Positions 9,401 through 17,847 of a stretch of 64,000 bases of DNA are shown in pieces; position 1 is the first letter of the stretch; each line of letters starts with the position of its first letter. The stretch is taken from the NCBI RefSeq assembly GCF_028281565.1, contig NZ_JANQJQ010000043.1, positions 310,001-374,000 of the forward strand, read 5' to 3'. A program made the translations under genes and the position numbers. The notes below the pieces were generated by a model that searched no databases, was not told where the DNA came from, and saw nothing but the letters and a program-made list of their open reading frames with translations. The stretch comes from Seonamhaeicola sp. (lineage in GTDB: Bacteria; Bacteroidota; Bacteroidia; Flavobacteriales; Flavobacteriaceae).

Positions 9401-10468
9401 GTAATTTCTTTGTTTTTCATTGGGAGCCATTTCTTTAAAACCATTGGTAACAAAAAAATCTTCATCTCCATCTAAATCAAAATCTGAAAATACCAAATCC
9501 CAGGCCCAACCGGTATCTCTTAAATTGTCATATTCTTGATTTTTGTTAAAAGTATTATCGCCATTATTTTTGAAAAAGACATTTAAGTTGATAGTAGTTA
9601 CAAAGAAATCAAACCACCCGTTTTTATCATAATCAAAAATGGCCACTCCCATATTGTTAAATGCTGTATCTAATCCGTATATAGTAGCTTCTTCACTGAA
9701 ACCTGTACCACCTTGATTGATAAAAAGGTCGTTATCTCCACCGGTATCCTGGTTTACATACAAATCCATCCACCCGTCATTATTAAAATCAAAGGGGATG
9801 CTCATGTATGAAAATTTACGTGTGGGAATACCAAATTGTTCGGTAGCATCGGTGAATGTACCATCACCATTATTAATATAGAATAAGTTATTAGGGCATA
9901 CACCCCATTCAGAAATGTAAAGATCTAAAAAACCATCATTATTAACATCAAACCAGGTGGAACTGGTATTTCGGCAATCATTCCTTTTAAGTATTCCGGC
10001 TTGTTCTGTTGTTTCAATAAAAGTACCATCGCCTTCATTATGGAACAGTTGCACCTTAAAACTATGCGTAAAGAAAAGATCGGGATATCCGTCATTATCA
10101 TAATCTCCCCAGGAAACACCATGTTTTATCCCATCAATGCCGGAATATTCGGATGATTGTTCTTCGTCTGGGAATAAATTTATAAGACCAGATTCTACAG
10201 TTACATCTTCAAAAGTTCCGTTGTTGTTATTTCTAAAAAGTCTGGTAATACTGTTGCGGTTGTCATTGTCCTTAGCTTTCGCAACTACAATTAAATCTAA
10301 GTCCCTATCACCATCATAATCGGCAACAGCAACTCCATTATTCTGTCTTAATACATCTATTCTAGCTAATTGTTCAACATTTTCAAATGTTTGACTAAAA
10401 ATCAAATTATTGAAAGTAAGGACAACACAAGTAACTATTAAGAGTTTTAGGTTTAACTTAAATACCAT
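6443..10468 (-). CDS. FG-GAP/ASPIC-vanadium haloperoxidase-like fusion, T9SS (copy 1)
   Basis: A 1341-residue secreted multidomain protein. In order: signal peptide (about 1-26); FG-GAP/VCBS propeller repeats (about 35-420; ADYDGDRDLD, DYDNDGYPD, DFDLDGDED and others); an ASPIC/UnbV-like domain (about 430-515; HFGLGDATEI, IKWPSGIVETY); a short Cys-rich GCTDPTSCSYDPDA motif; a PKD-like domain; a PAP2/vanadium-haloperoxidase domain (about 645-1255); and a T9SS sorting domain (about 1262-1341). The oxyanion-binding signature is complete: K1047-x6-R1054-P1055, S1155-G-H1157, and S1219-R-x5-H1226-x3-D1230. Family members oxidise halides with H2O2 using vanadate, or act as acid phosphatases; sequence alone does not separate these. 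It is last in a SusC-SusD-lipoprotein operon, after a hairpin terminator, so it may be made at lower levels. Confidence 0.82.
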   Translation of the reverse strand: MVFKLNLKLLIVTCVVLTFNNLIFSQTFENVEQLARIDVLRQNNGVAVADYDGDRDLDLIVVAKAKDNDNRNSITRLFRNNNNGTFEDVTVESGLINLFPDEEQSSEYSGIDGIKHGVSWGDYDNDGYPDLFFTHSFKVQLFHNEGDGTFIETTEQAGILKRNDCRNTSSTWFDVNNDGFLDLYISEWGVCPNNLFYINNGDGTFTDATEQFGIPTRKFSYMSIPFDFNNDGWMDLYVNQDTGGDNDLFINQGGTGFSEEATIYGLDTAFNNMGVAIFDYDKNGWFDFFVTTINLNVFFKNNGDNTFNKNQEYDNLRDTGWAWDLVFSDFDLDGDEDFFVTNGFKEMAPNEKQRNYYFENSNSNGSITFIDKSAETNLDKLSVSIGSTPFDYDSDGDLDMYVTNNNSPSHLYENKIIDETNTNNLNWFKLTLQGTVSNKQAVGTTVSITTDIDTQHRFHTGVRYLSQSIQPVHFGLGDATEITELKIKWPSGIVETYQNLDINSSLLAIENNGIEDYATPPVTKKKGCTDPTSCSYDPDALVDDSSCTYLESRQISGSNSSGFLNTETYSYPEKQGSTLNWSVEGGEIIGDTNTNEITVKWGLQDSGIVSVTESDASCSTMPVELQVSLSASKLSNNHSVARLWNEALLHAIRNDYARPTVHARNLFHTSVALYDTWAIFDKNAQTYLLGNTVHGINIPFMGFKTEEPLEEARQTAMCYAAYRLLNYRFKDSPDFSETKQIFDLLMEEFGYDLNFYSNDYSSGNSAALGNYIAQAIIDYGLSDGSREAEAYSNAFYKPLNLPLAPTIPGSGLIFDPNRWQPLSLFEFIDQSGNLIPGTTPDFLSPEWGEVFPFSLKEEDKTIFNRDDYDYHVYHDPSGPPYLNLDQEDTGSEAYKWGFSLVSVWGSHLDPNDGVLWDISPKSIGNLDINNFPQSFEDHPNFYDELNGGDPGFGHSINPHTNAPYQEQMVPRGDYARVLAEFWADGPDSETPPGHWFTILNYVSDHQHLEKKLNGTGEILPPLEWDVKAYFLLGGTMHDAAISAWGIKGWYDYIRPISAIRYMAQLGQSTDNSLPNYNVAGIPLKPGYIEVVEAGDPLEGDLGEHIGKIKLYTWKGHVYIEDTETDMAGVDWILAENWWPYQRPSFVTPPFAGYVSGHSTYSRAAAELMTLLTGDAFFPGGMGEFIARKNEFLVFEEGPSVDVILQWATYRDASDQCSLSRIWGGIHPPADDIPGRLIGEKIGKDAYSFGVEYFTGKETDIPLTAGYKVYPNPLNDEFKVFIANTASTDELQLSDLKGSVISILSKLYNEETEITEIKLPYSLASGVYVLKVNSESKLIVKQ

Positions 10469-10513
10469 AATTTATTCAAAAGGACAAGCGGAATTTGAAC
10501 TTCAAAATTTAAT

Positions 10514-10546
10514 AAAAAAGACCCATCCGAATTAACAAATAGGCCT
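10514..10546 (-). terminator. Hairpin between lipoprotein and haloperoxidase genes (copy 1)
   Basis: Arms 10519-10526 (AGACCCAT) and 10539-10546 (ATAGGCCT) pair with two G-T wobbles on the - strand, followed by a run of six T. It lies inside the SusC operon, ahead of the haloperoxidase gene, as its counterpart does in copy 2. Confidence 0.6.
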
Positions 10547-10578
10547 CATTTTTATTTTAGTAATTAACCTATGTAGGT

Positions 10579-12198
10579 TTAAGGTCTTTCATCTCTTACT
10601 ACAAGTTTTAAATCATCAAAGTAGTAAGTTCCGGCACCATTAGCACGTAAAAATAAGCCATGGACGTCTGCATTATCTACAGTGAAGAGTTTATTATCAA
10701 TTTGTGCCCAAGCACCTATAGCTCCCGGAGCAGGTCCACCTTGCCAATGTGCAGCACCAGGGTTTAAACTTTGCCACATATTGAATCGGTGCCATCCACC
10801 AACTTCCCAATCTGCACGAATTGACCCTGCAGAACCAGGTACGGCGTAAACCTTGTAGCTAAATTTATATTCTACACCAGGAACAAAACCTTCACCAGTA
10901 AGTTCAAGTATTGCAACACCTTGACCACCACCAGTGGTAACAATTTTTGCCATGTAGTCTCCATGTGGTACGTCTGGATCACCACCACCACCGGTAACAA
11001 ATTCTAAAGATGTTGGATCACCTTTAGCTTCCCAACCATCACCTGTATTTTCAAAACTAGCTTGAATTGCAGGAATTAGATTTAATTCATACGGGGTCAC
11101 GGGTAAATCTGTAAAAGCAACAGGATCTCTGGTATCTGTAGATTGGAAAGTACCATTACCATCATATGATACTGTTATTACATCATCACTATAAATAGTT
11201 TCATTAAGTTGTATGAGTAATAGCGTAGCATCATTAGGATCAATATTAATATTATTAATTGTAACAGGAACGGCACCTCCATTTACAGTAACAGTGAAGT
11301 ATTGCTCGTGATTAATGAATGGCGCAAACTCTCCGTTAAAAGGTACCACAATAGTCTGATCTTCCCTTTCATAAGGAGTTCCTGCAACAAAAGGTTGACT
11401 GGAAGGAATTACTTTAAAAGGAACTGGAATTCTGTATGTTTCCCAATCTCCTGGAATGTTCTGACCTGTTCTACTTAAGTTTAAAGTACCAAACCAAACA
11501 CCTAGTTTCTTTAACACCAAACTCACATTTTGCTGGTTACTGCTAGAACCACCAAGGTTCCAACTCCAAGTATCAGGTCTACCAATTGCTGTTTCATCAA
11601 AAAGATCTATAGCATCTCCAGCTTCAACATAAACAGTGTCTGTTTCACTTTCATGATTAATTACAACACCTTTTTGTTCTACTCTAATTGTTGGTACTAT
11701 GGTATCGTACACATCCACTACAAAAGTCTTATCTATAACCCATGCATCTCCTACTTGTTGGGCTTCTATATTGTCATCAGAATCCGGAGCTCTGAATGTT
11801 ACCTTTTCAGGGAAAATATTAAAGAGCCTAACATGGTTATAACCGGAGTTTTTAAACCAAACACTTATTGTTTTGTCAGTTGTAGAACCGGATCCAATTA
11901 TTTTATCATCAAATATAGAGTCCAGACGCTCAATGGGGTGCGCTAAGAAAAAATTCCCACTTTCAATTTCCCATTTATGACTTATTGTATTTTGTGATAA
12001 GTCTGAGAAAGTAAGATAGTCATTTTTATTTGTTAATAAAGTATCCGGCCAAGGACTTTGAGGGTAAGCTATATACCAACCAACATCAGAAAAAGAGTTT
12101 GGCTGCTCATACTCATCATCCTTATTACAAGCTGTAAACATAACAGCAAGTATGGCGATGGCCATTAGTATATTTATTTTTATATTGTGTTTTTTCAT
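10579..12198 (-). CDS. Surface glycan-binding-like lipoprotein, SusE/F position (copy 1)
   Basis: A 539-residue lipoprotein (lipobox FTAC, Cys24, followed by the acidic NKDDE typical of surface-exported lipoproteins). The N-terminal PKD-like region carries motifs shared with the two other members in this window (SFSDVGW, HKWEIESGNF, GSGSTTDKT, VRLFNIFPEKVTFR). Middle beta domains contain VITVSYDGNGTFQSTD, and the C-terminal ~140 residues look like a carbohydrate-binding jelly roll ending YYFDDLKLVVRDERP. It follows SusD in the operon, where SusE/SusF or SGBP proteins normally sit; binding of the galactan is inferred. The frame runs upstream to 12336, but that part overlaps SusD and lacks signal character, so ATG at 12198 is chosen. 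Confidence 0.75.
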   Translation of the reverse strand: MKKHNIKINILMAIAILAVMFTACNKDDEYEQPNSFSDVGWYIAYPQSPWPDTLLTNKNDYLTFSDLSQNTISHKWEIESGNFFLAHPIERLDSIFDDKIIGSGSTTDKTISVWFKNSGYNHVRLFNIFPEKVTFRAPDSDDNIEAQQVGDAWVIDKTFVVDVYDTIVPTIRVEQKGVVINHESETDTVYVEAGDAIDLFDETAIGRPDTWSWNLGGSSSNQQNVSLVLKKLGVWFGTLNLSRTGQNIPGDWETYRIPVPFKVIPSSQPFVAGTPYEREDQTIVVPFNGEFAPFINHEQYFTVTVNGGAVPVTINNINIDPNDATLLLIQLNETIYSDDVITVSYDGNGTFQSTDTRDPVAFTDLPVTPYELNLIPAIQASFENTGDGWEAKGDPTSLEFVTGGGGDPDVPHGDYMAKIVTTGGGQGVAILELTGEGFVPGVEYKFSYKVYAVPGSAGSIRADWEVGGWHRFNMWQSLNPGAAHWQGGPAPGAIGAWAQIDNKLFTVDNADVHGLFLRANGAGTYYFDDLKLVVRDERP

Positions 12199-12235
12199 GT
12201 TTCTTGTGTTTTTAAAAATTAAAACTCTGCCTAAC

Positions 12236-14056
12236 TTATGGAGTATCATAAAGTACTGGGTTAGAAGTTTCTTCACTATTTGGTACTGGCCAATAAGCAT
12301 GAAGTTCCTCAACGTAGTTTGCCGCAGCTTGCTCAAACTCTGTCCACTTCCCGTTTGGGTCTCCAGTTCCTACATCTGATAGTATTCCTGCCCATCTTGT
12401 ACCACTAGTTCCATCTTCTGTTTCAAAAGGATAATTAGTTGACCAATATTGTTTTTGAGATAGTTCTTCAAAGCGTTGCTTTGTAATTCCCCAACGTCTT
12501 AAGTCAATGGTACGAATAGCGTTGCCTTCAGCCGATAATTCTAATGGTCTTTCAACATACATCAAATGATCCATTAAAGAACTGGCATCGTATGTAATTT
12601 CATCGTGATCATTAACAGGATATTCTCCAGTACCAGTTAAACCAAGTAGCCTTACACCAGAGCGTCTTCTAACTCTATTTATATAAACCAAAGCCTCTTC
12701 AACACCGGCATTATTTGTTCCTCCGCCAATTAAGGCTTCTGCATACATAAGGTAAATATCTGCTAATCTTATTACACGAATATTAATACCAGATCTGGGA
12801 ATAGTTGCAGCTATATCTCTTTCGCTTGCCGCAATATCCCAATTAGTGAATTTTCTCCAATAACTATGTTCGGCATTATTGTATGGTGCTCCTTGAGCAG
12901 ATGTAAGTAAATAATAATCTGTATCCTCATCATCACAGAAAGCAATCGAAGCTGATGTTCTTAAAGAAAAGATTCTTGGTACGTCCACATCCATAACAGG
13001 ATTCCCATCACCATCCAATACAGGCAGGCCATTAGCTTGTCTCTGGATTCTGCTTACCGTATTTCTTGGGTCGGTCATATCTAAAACTTCATTTCTATAT
13101 AAGTTGTTTAACCAGCAAGCAGGATATACACTTCGCCAACCGCCAGGAGTACCGGCAGGAGCAAAAGAAAAATTAAGTGTACTGGAGTTTTGTTCTTGCC
13201 CCCATACTGAAAATTCTTCTTTATAGTTTACAGAATATCCTATTTCTAATATAGACTCTTCATTAAACTCGTCTCTTGTAGTGAAGTTACTACCAATGTC
13301 TGGAGTTAACGCATATGGATGATCATCAATAATTGTTTTAAAATATTGAGCTGCCATGGTATAATCTCCATCGTAAAGATAGCTTTTACCTAAAAGCGCT
13401 ATGGCCGTTCCGGATGTTAGTCTACCTTTAGGGCCATCATAAGTCATAGGCAAATTTTCAGCACCATATTCTAAATCTGAAAGGTAAAACGCCTGAACCG
13501 TTTCTGCCGGACTTATTGGTTGGTAATAGTTTGATATATCCGTTGGAACGTAATCTATTATAGGAACCGCCCCATTATTGAAACCGGTATAAAGGTAGAA
13601 ATAGAAAAGCCCTCTAAAAGTTCTTGCCTGAGCAATAACAAGATCTGCACGGTCTTTAGTTTCGCCTTCAAAAGTAGGATATAAACGCTCTGCAGCTTCT
13701 AAAACCTGGTTGGCCCTAAAAATTCCTTTATAAAGGGCTGCCCATTTAGTATTTGGTGCTCCTGAACTATTGTTAAAGGTTTGCAACCAATAAACATTAC
13801 TGGTATTAGGACGCCCCCAACCGGGAAATGTCATGTCTGATCTGTTTAATTCATTTGTCTTGTTTAAAACATTACCGTCTTTAAACGCATTGTACACGGA
13901 TATTAAGCCTGTTTCTAAATCATTAATGTTGAGCCAAAAACTACTGGTAGAAAGCTCAACCGGGTTAGCCTCCTCTAAGAAATTTTCATCACAACTAAAA
14001 ATGCATAGAGAAGTCACTAACAAAAAAACCAATTTTTTTAATGTTTTCTTTTCCAT
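12236..14056 (-). CDS. SusD/RagB-family lipoprotein (copy 1)
   Basis: A 606-residue SusD-like lipoprotein that caps the SusC channel and binds oligosaccharide at the cell surface. The lipobox cysteine is residue 22 (CIFSC) with the acidic export-type residues DENF after it. Family hallmarks include ETGLISVYNA, the helical TPR-like segment with QARTFRGLFYFYLY, VYINRVRRRSGV, and the C-terminal MYVERPLELSAEGNAIRTIDLRRWG. The frame extends to 14098, but the ATG at 14056 gives a compact lysine-rich signal peptide and is preferred. It starts 60 bp after SusC, and the pair should form one complex. Confidence 0.9.
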   Translation of the reverse strand: MEKKTLKKLVFLLVTSLCIFSCDENFLEEANPVELSTSSFWLNINDLETGLISVYNAFKDGNVLNKTNELNRSDMTFPGWGRPNTSNVYWLQTFNNSSGAPNTKWAALYKGIFRANQVLEAAERLYPTFEGETKDRADLVIAQARTFRGLFYFYLYTGFNNGAVPIIDYVPTDISNYYQPISPAETVQAFYLSDLEYGAENLPMTYDGPKGRLTSGTAIALLGKSYLYDGDYTMAAQYFKTIIDDHPYALTPDIGSNFTTRDEFNEESILEIGYSVNYKEEFSVWGQEQNSSTLNFSFAPAGTPGGWRSVYPACWLNNLYRNEVLDMTDPRNTVSRIQRQANGLPVLDGDGNPVMDVDVPRIFSLRTSASIAFCDDEDTDYYLLTSAQGAPYNNAEHSYWRKFTNWDIAASERDIAATIPRSGINIRVIRLADIYLMYAEALIGGGTNNAGVEEALVYINRVRRRSGVRLLGLTGTGEYPVNDHDEITYDASSLMDHLMYVERPLELSAEGNAIRTIDLRRWGITKQRFEELSQKQYWSTNYPFETEDGTSGTRWAGILSDVGTGDPNGKWTEFEQAAANYVEELHAYWPVPNSEETSNPVLYDTP

Positions 14057-14116
14057 AATTGTGTATTTGTTAGAACTATTATTATATGTTTTTTTCATAA
14101 GATACTGATTTTAAGA

Positions 14117-17100
14117 TTAAAAGGCAAGTTGAAGACCTAGTCTAAAACTAGAACTAATAGGGTAACTACCTCTGTCTAAGCCTCTGGTACTGAATCCATT
14201 ATTCCCTACTTCCGGATCAAAACCAGTATAATCTGTAATTGTTAATGCATTTTGAGCAGAAAGGTAAATTCTTATGTTTGAGATGCCATGTTTTTCTATA
14301 GCATCTTTGGGTATGGTATACCCTAAAGCAATGTTTCTTAACCTTACAAAAGTACCGTCTTCCATCCAGTAATCTGTATAACCTCTAAAGTTTTCATGGT
14401 CTCTGCCACGGTCTGTTGGTATCAAAGAAGTTGTATTTTGTGGTGTCCATTGGTGAACTAAATCCTGATGACGACCAAACTTATAAGCATAAGCTTTACT
14501 ACCGTTCATTACTTCGCCTCCAAATGCACCATACCATTGCATTGACAGATCAAAATTCTTGTAATTTGCTCCAAGATTTAATCCCATTTCGAAATCAGGT
14601 AAGCCGCCACCTGCAAATTGTCTGTCATCCAGGTCAATAATACCATCTCCGGCATCAGCAATACCATCACCATCGGTATCGACCGTAAGGGCGTCTACAT
14701 ATCTTAAATCCCCTAAGTTAGCATTTCCACCAACCAAAGGGTTATAAGCGTCTAACTCTTCCTGGGTACTGATGATACCATCGGTTTTAATTAAGAAAAA
14801 TGATGCTGCCGGATAACCTTCGGCTATAACAGACACTAAATCTTCATTAGGTACCCCTTGTACTACTTGACTATTGTCTAAGAATACCTGAGAATTACCT
14901 CCGGACATACGGGTTATTAAATTGTTATTTTTTGTATATGTTGCCGCTACATTCCAGGAGAATTTCCCTTTGTGCCTGTATCTAAGAGACCATTCCATAC
15001 CTTTGTTTTCCATGTCACCAACATTAATAATTACGGTAGAATTTCCAGTACCCGATATAGATGGAGGTAATAATAATGGGAGTAATAAGTCTCTCTTATT
15101 TTCTTCATAGAAATCTGCTGAGATATTTAATCTGTTTTTAAACAGCCCCAGCTCAAAACCAGCATTCTTTGAAATAGAAGTTTCCCACTTAACTTTATCA
15201 TTAGCGTATGATTCTCTAATGGCTCCGGAAATTAACACATCATTTTCTTCTGATCCAAAAACAGCATCTCTTAAGGTGGTTATTGTTGCCTGGTTACTAT
15301 AAGGAAGAAAACCTTCGTTTCCTACCTCACCATAACCAGCTCTTAATTTAAGACTTGTAAAGGTACGTTTAAGAGGTACCCAGAAACTTTCATCCGATAC
15401 ATTCCAACCTACAGATGCCGACGGGAAATTACCCCATCTAAAGTCCGGACTAAATTGAGAAGAACCGTCACGTCTAATAGCTGCACTTAATAAGTATTTA
15501 CCTTTATAGTTATACTGAAGCCTTGTCATCATACCAATTAGGTTTATGGTACGGTTGTTCCATCTACTGTTAGGGAAACTGCCATTGGTTCCTACCTGAT
15601 GAATACTTTCACTTGTACCAGCGCCTAATTCTTGTGTTTCGTTGCTGTTTAAAATCCTTAAATCTGCAAAGGTACTTCTTGCAAAAGATGTTTCAGCAGA
15701 AAATAACCCGGTCCAGTTAATATTGTGATGACCAAAGCTTTTTTTGAAGTTTAAGAAATTTTCAAAAGTTTGTTTAGTTCTTCTGGTATAAATTTCTCTA
15801 ACACCGGAAAGTGTTTGAGGGTTTACAATTGCACCGTCCTCATTTCTTTGAACAAATAGTGGGTTTATAACACGTCTGGTACTATTAGAGATATTAAAAC
15901 CAGCTCTGGCCGTGTAGGATAAATTTTTGTTGAAATTGAATCTGGCAGTAATATTACCATCAAAATTGTCAACATTATCTCGGTCTGTTTGAATTAAGCG
16001 TTGTTGGTTATGAGATAGGTTAATAGCATCATTACTGGTATTCGATCCGGGATTAACAATTTCGGTGGCCTCCGGATCTAACTGTTGAGAATAAGGATTG
16101 TACCTATAGGCCATAAGTAATAACTGCCATGGTTCTCTGTCTCTTTCTTCAATTCTAAAGCCCATACCCGTAGAAATACTCCATTTTCCTTTTCTGTACT
16201 GCGTGTTGGCACGAATATTAAATCTGTCGTATCCAGAGTTTATTAACATACCATCTTGATTAAAGAAAGAAGCATTAATATTATACGCCAAACCATCTTT
16301 ACCTCCGGAAATACTAAGGTTGTGGTTTTGAATTGGTGCACTATTATTTTCAATTATCTCTACAAGGTTAGAATTATTTGTTAACTGATGTACGCCTTGA
16401 ACAATAGGTGTCCAGGTATTCCCAAACGTTGTTCCATTTAAGGCGTTTGTTCTCAAATGCGTAGCATAAAGATGATCTTCAAGTTCCATTAAAGGAACAC
16501 CAGATGTAATAGACTGCAATCCATAATAGGTATGAATGTTCACTTTCATAATACCTTCTTTACCTTTTTTAGTAGTAATTAAGATTACACCATTTGCACC
16601 TCTTGTTCCGTAGATTGCAGTTGAAGCCGCATCTTTTAAAATATCAATAGTTTCAATTTCATCAATACTTAATTTGGGGTCCCCGTCAAAAGGAATACCA
16701 TCCACAACATAAAGCGGTGTGTTAACACCATTAATGGATCCAACTCCACGAATAAGTACATTAGATTCAGCTCCCGGTTGCCCACTTGACGCTGTTACAT
16801 TAACTCCGGCAACAGATCCTTGCAGCGCAGTTCCTAAATCGGCCGTGGCGTTTAATACAAGGTCTTCATGTTTAACTTGACCAACAGCACCCGTAATTTC
16901 CTTACGCTTTTGGGTACCGTAACCAACTACAACTACTTCATCCAGAGAAGCCCTGTCTTCTTCCATAGAAACATTAATTGTAGTGTTGCTACCAACTGTT
17001 ACGGTTTCGTCAACATATCCCAAGTAGCTAAATTGTAATTTGCTACCTGTAGTTGCTTTAATCTCGTAATTTCCGTCAAAGTCTGTAACAGCACCCGTTG

Positions 17101-17281
17101 AAGTTCCAACTACTATTACCGTAGCACCTGCCAATGGCTCTCCATCACCTGTCACTTGCCCTTTAATAGTTACTGATTGAGCATAAGCTGCATTCACCCC
17201 TATTAAACAAATACATGCAACAAGAAAAGCCTTGAATTGCCATTCTTTGAATAGCGATCTTTCAAGTAATTTGATTTTCAT
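14117..17281 (-). CDS. SusC-family TonB-dependent receptor (copy 1)
   Basis: A 1054-residue outer-membrane importer. A signal peptide ends NAAYAQ (about 35), followed by a carboxypeptidase-regulatory-like domain (about 38-112; VTIKGQVTG...DFDGNYEI...FSYLGY), the TonB-dependent plug (about 115-240; DEVVVVGYGTQKRKE, LYVVDGIPF, ILKDAASTAIYGTRGANGVILITTKKG) and a beta-barrel ending in phenylalanine (GLQLAF). It heads the - strand operon SusC-SusD-lipoprotein-haloperoxidase fusion. It is clearly paralogous to the SusC at 25624, but much diverged after the plug. No GGTAA pair lies close upstream on its own strand. Confidence 0.93.
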   Translation of the reverse strand: MKIKLLERSLFKEWQFKAFLVACICLIGVNAAYAQSVTIKGQVTGDGEPLAGATVIVVGTSTGAVTDFDGNYEIKATTGSKLQFSYLGYVDETVTVGSNTTINVSMEEDRASLDEVVVVGYGTQKRKEITGAVGQVKHEDLVLNATADLGTALQGSVAGVNVTASSGQPGAESNVLIRGVGSINGVNTPLYVVDGIPFDGDPKLSIDEIETIDILKDAASTAIYGTRGANGVILITTKKGKEGIMKVNIHTYYGLQSITSGVPLMELEDHLYATHLRTNALNGTTFGNTWTPIVQGVHQLTNNSNLVEIIENNSAPIQNHNLSISGGKDGLAYNINASFFNQDGMLINSGYDRFNIRANTQYRKGKWSISTGMGFRIEERDREPWQLLLMAYRYNPYSQQLDPEATEIVNPGSNTSNDAINLSHNQQRLIQTDRDNVDNFDGNITARFNFNKNLSYTARAGFNISNSTRRVINPLFVQRNEDGAIVNPQTLSGVREIYTRRTKQTFENFLNFKKSFGHHNINWTGLFSAETSFARSTFADLRILNSNETQELGAGTSESIHQVGTNGSFPNSRWNNRTINLIGMMTRLQYNYKGKYLLSAAIRRDGSSQFSPDFRWGNFPSASVGWNVSDESFWVPLKRTFTSLKLRAGYGEVGNEGFLPYSNQATITTLRDAVFGSEENDVLISGAIRESYANDKVKWETSISKNAGFELGLFKNRLNISADFYEENKRDLLLPLLLPPSISGTGNSTVIINVGDMENKGMEWSLRYRHKGKFSWNVAATYTKNNNLITRMSGGNSQVFLDNSQVVQGVPNEDLVSVIAEGYPAASFFLIKTDGIISTQEELDAYNPLVGGNANLGDLRYVDALTVDTDGDGIADAGDGIIDLDDRQFAGGGLPDFEMGLNLGANYKNFDLSMQWYGAFGGEVMNGSKAYAYKFGRHQDLVHQWTPQNTTSLIPTDRGRDHENFRGYTDYWMEDGTFVRLRNIALGYTIPKDAIEKHGISNIRIYLSAQNALTITDYTGFDPEVGNNGFSTRGLDRGSYPISSSFRLGLQLAF

Positions 17282-17547
17282 ATTTTGTTAGTTTTAAATG
17301 TTTTGATCCACAAATTTGTGTAAAAAAGCCAATTTGTTGTGAAACAGAAGTCTAATTTGCTAACACATAAGTATGAAGTATTAAATTTATGTTAATATTT
17401 TTCGTAGTTAATTTGTTGGTTATTAGTTGTTTAGTATGTATTTGCTTGGATTTTGTTGGGTTTTAAATGTTTTATCAGGAAAAATGATTTTCACCAATAA
17501 ATGACTGACAAAAAGAATGAAAACTTAGCTCATGCTTGTGTAAAAAG
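17282..17547. promoter_or_regulatory. Divergent leader region of SusC copy 1
   Basis: The first 50 bases beside the SusC start match the same spacer in copy 2 (ATTTTGTTAGTTTTAAATG and GTGTAAAAAAGCCAATTT), so the SusC leader is conserved between the copies. The rest is AT-rich with no gene. A promoter for SusC must be here, but I cannot place it with confidence. Confidence 0.5.
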
Positions 17548-17573
17548 GATAATTTATAATAAGTTAAGGATGA
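17548..17573 (+). promoter_or_regulatory. Decayed copy of the GGTAA-N16-GGTAA element
   Basis: GGATA (17548) and GGATG (17569) are 21 bp apart and align with the intact GGTAA/GGTAA pair at 29164/29185, including the intervening ATAAG and TTAAG. Both half-sites have lost the consensus in front of the truncated sulfatase. Confidence 0.6.
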
Positions 17574-17607
17574 ATCAGCTACCATATTATTATTTGTTTT
17601 AAATATT

Positions 17608-17764
17608 TCTGTCCAAACAGCCCGTGCCTTAATATCATAGTGATTTTAGCAGATGCCCCGGGGTTTGGTAATGTAGGGTTCAATCGTGATGGAAGCTTTC
17701 CTTCAGATTTAAGGGAGATGCCTACACCAAATTTGGATGTTTTGGCTGGTAATGATACCATTTT
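17608..17764 (+). pseudogene. Truncated sulfatase N-terminus at duplication junction
   Basis: The translation NIIVILADAPGFGNVGFNRD, then PTPNLDVLAGND, aligns with residues about 32-78 of the intact sulfatase at 29248 (NIIVILADDLGYGDVGFNRD, then PTPNIDALANNG). An extra T near 17630 shifts the frame relative to the upstream part, and the second metal-binding aspartate of the DD pair is alanine. The similarity stops at about 17764, exactly where sequence homologous to the spacer at 6361 begins. It is therefore a fragment made by the duplication, not a gene; the catalytic CxPSR segment is missing. Confidence 0.8.
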
Positions 17765-17847
17765 CAAACATAAAATTAGTATGGGATTGAAGTTAGAACA
17801 AGAGTCCAATTATGAGCAAGAAATGTCCAAAAACCAAATGATGTATC

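Larger units (their letters stand above)
6361..17764. repeat. Tandem duplication, copy 1 (about 11.4 kb)
   Basis: Gene order haloperoxidase fusion, lipoprotein, SusD, SusC and the start of a divergent sulfatase is repeated in 17765-29486. The left boundary is visible: the non-coding sequence from 6361 (caaatataaaattagtgtga) is matched by that from 17765 (caaacataaaattagtatgg). The right boundary is where the sulfatase reading stops in copy 1. Confidence 0.8.

Noticed and set aside
12199-12336. N-terminal extension of the first binding lipoprotein
   Set aside because: It overlaps the SusD gene in another frame and would place 46 residues before a normal lipoprotein signal.
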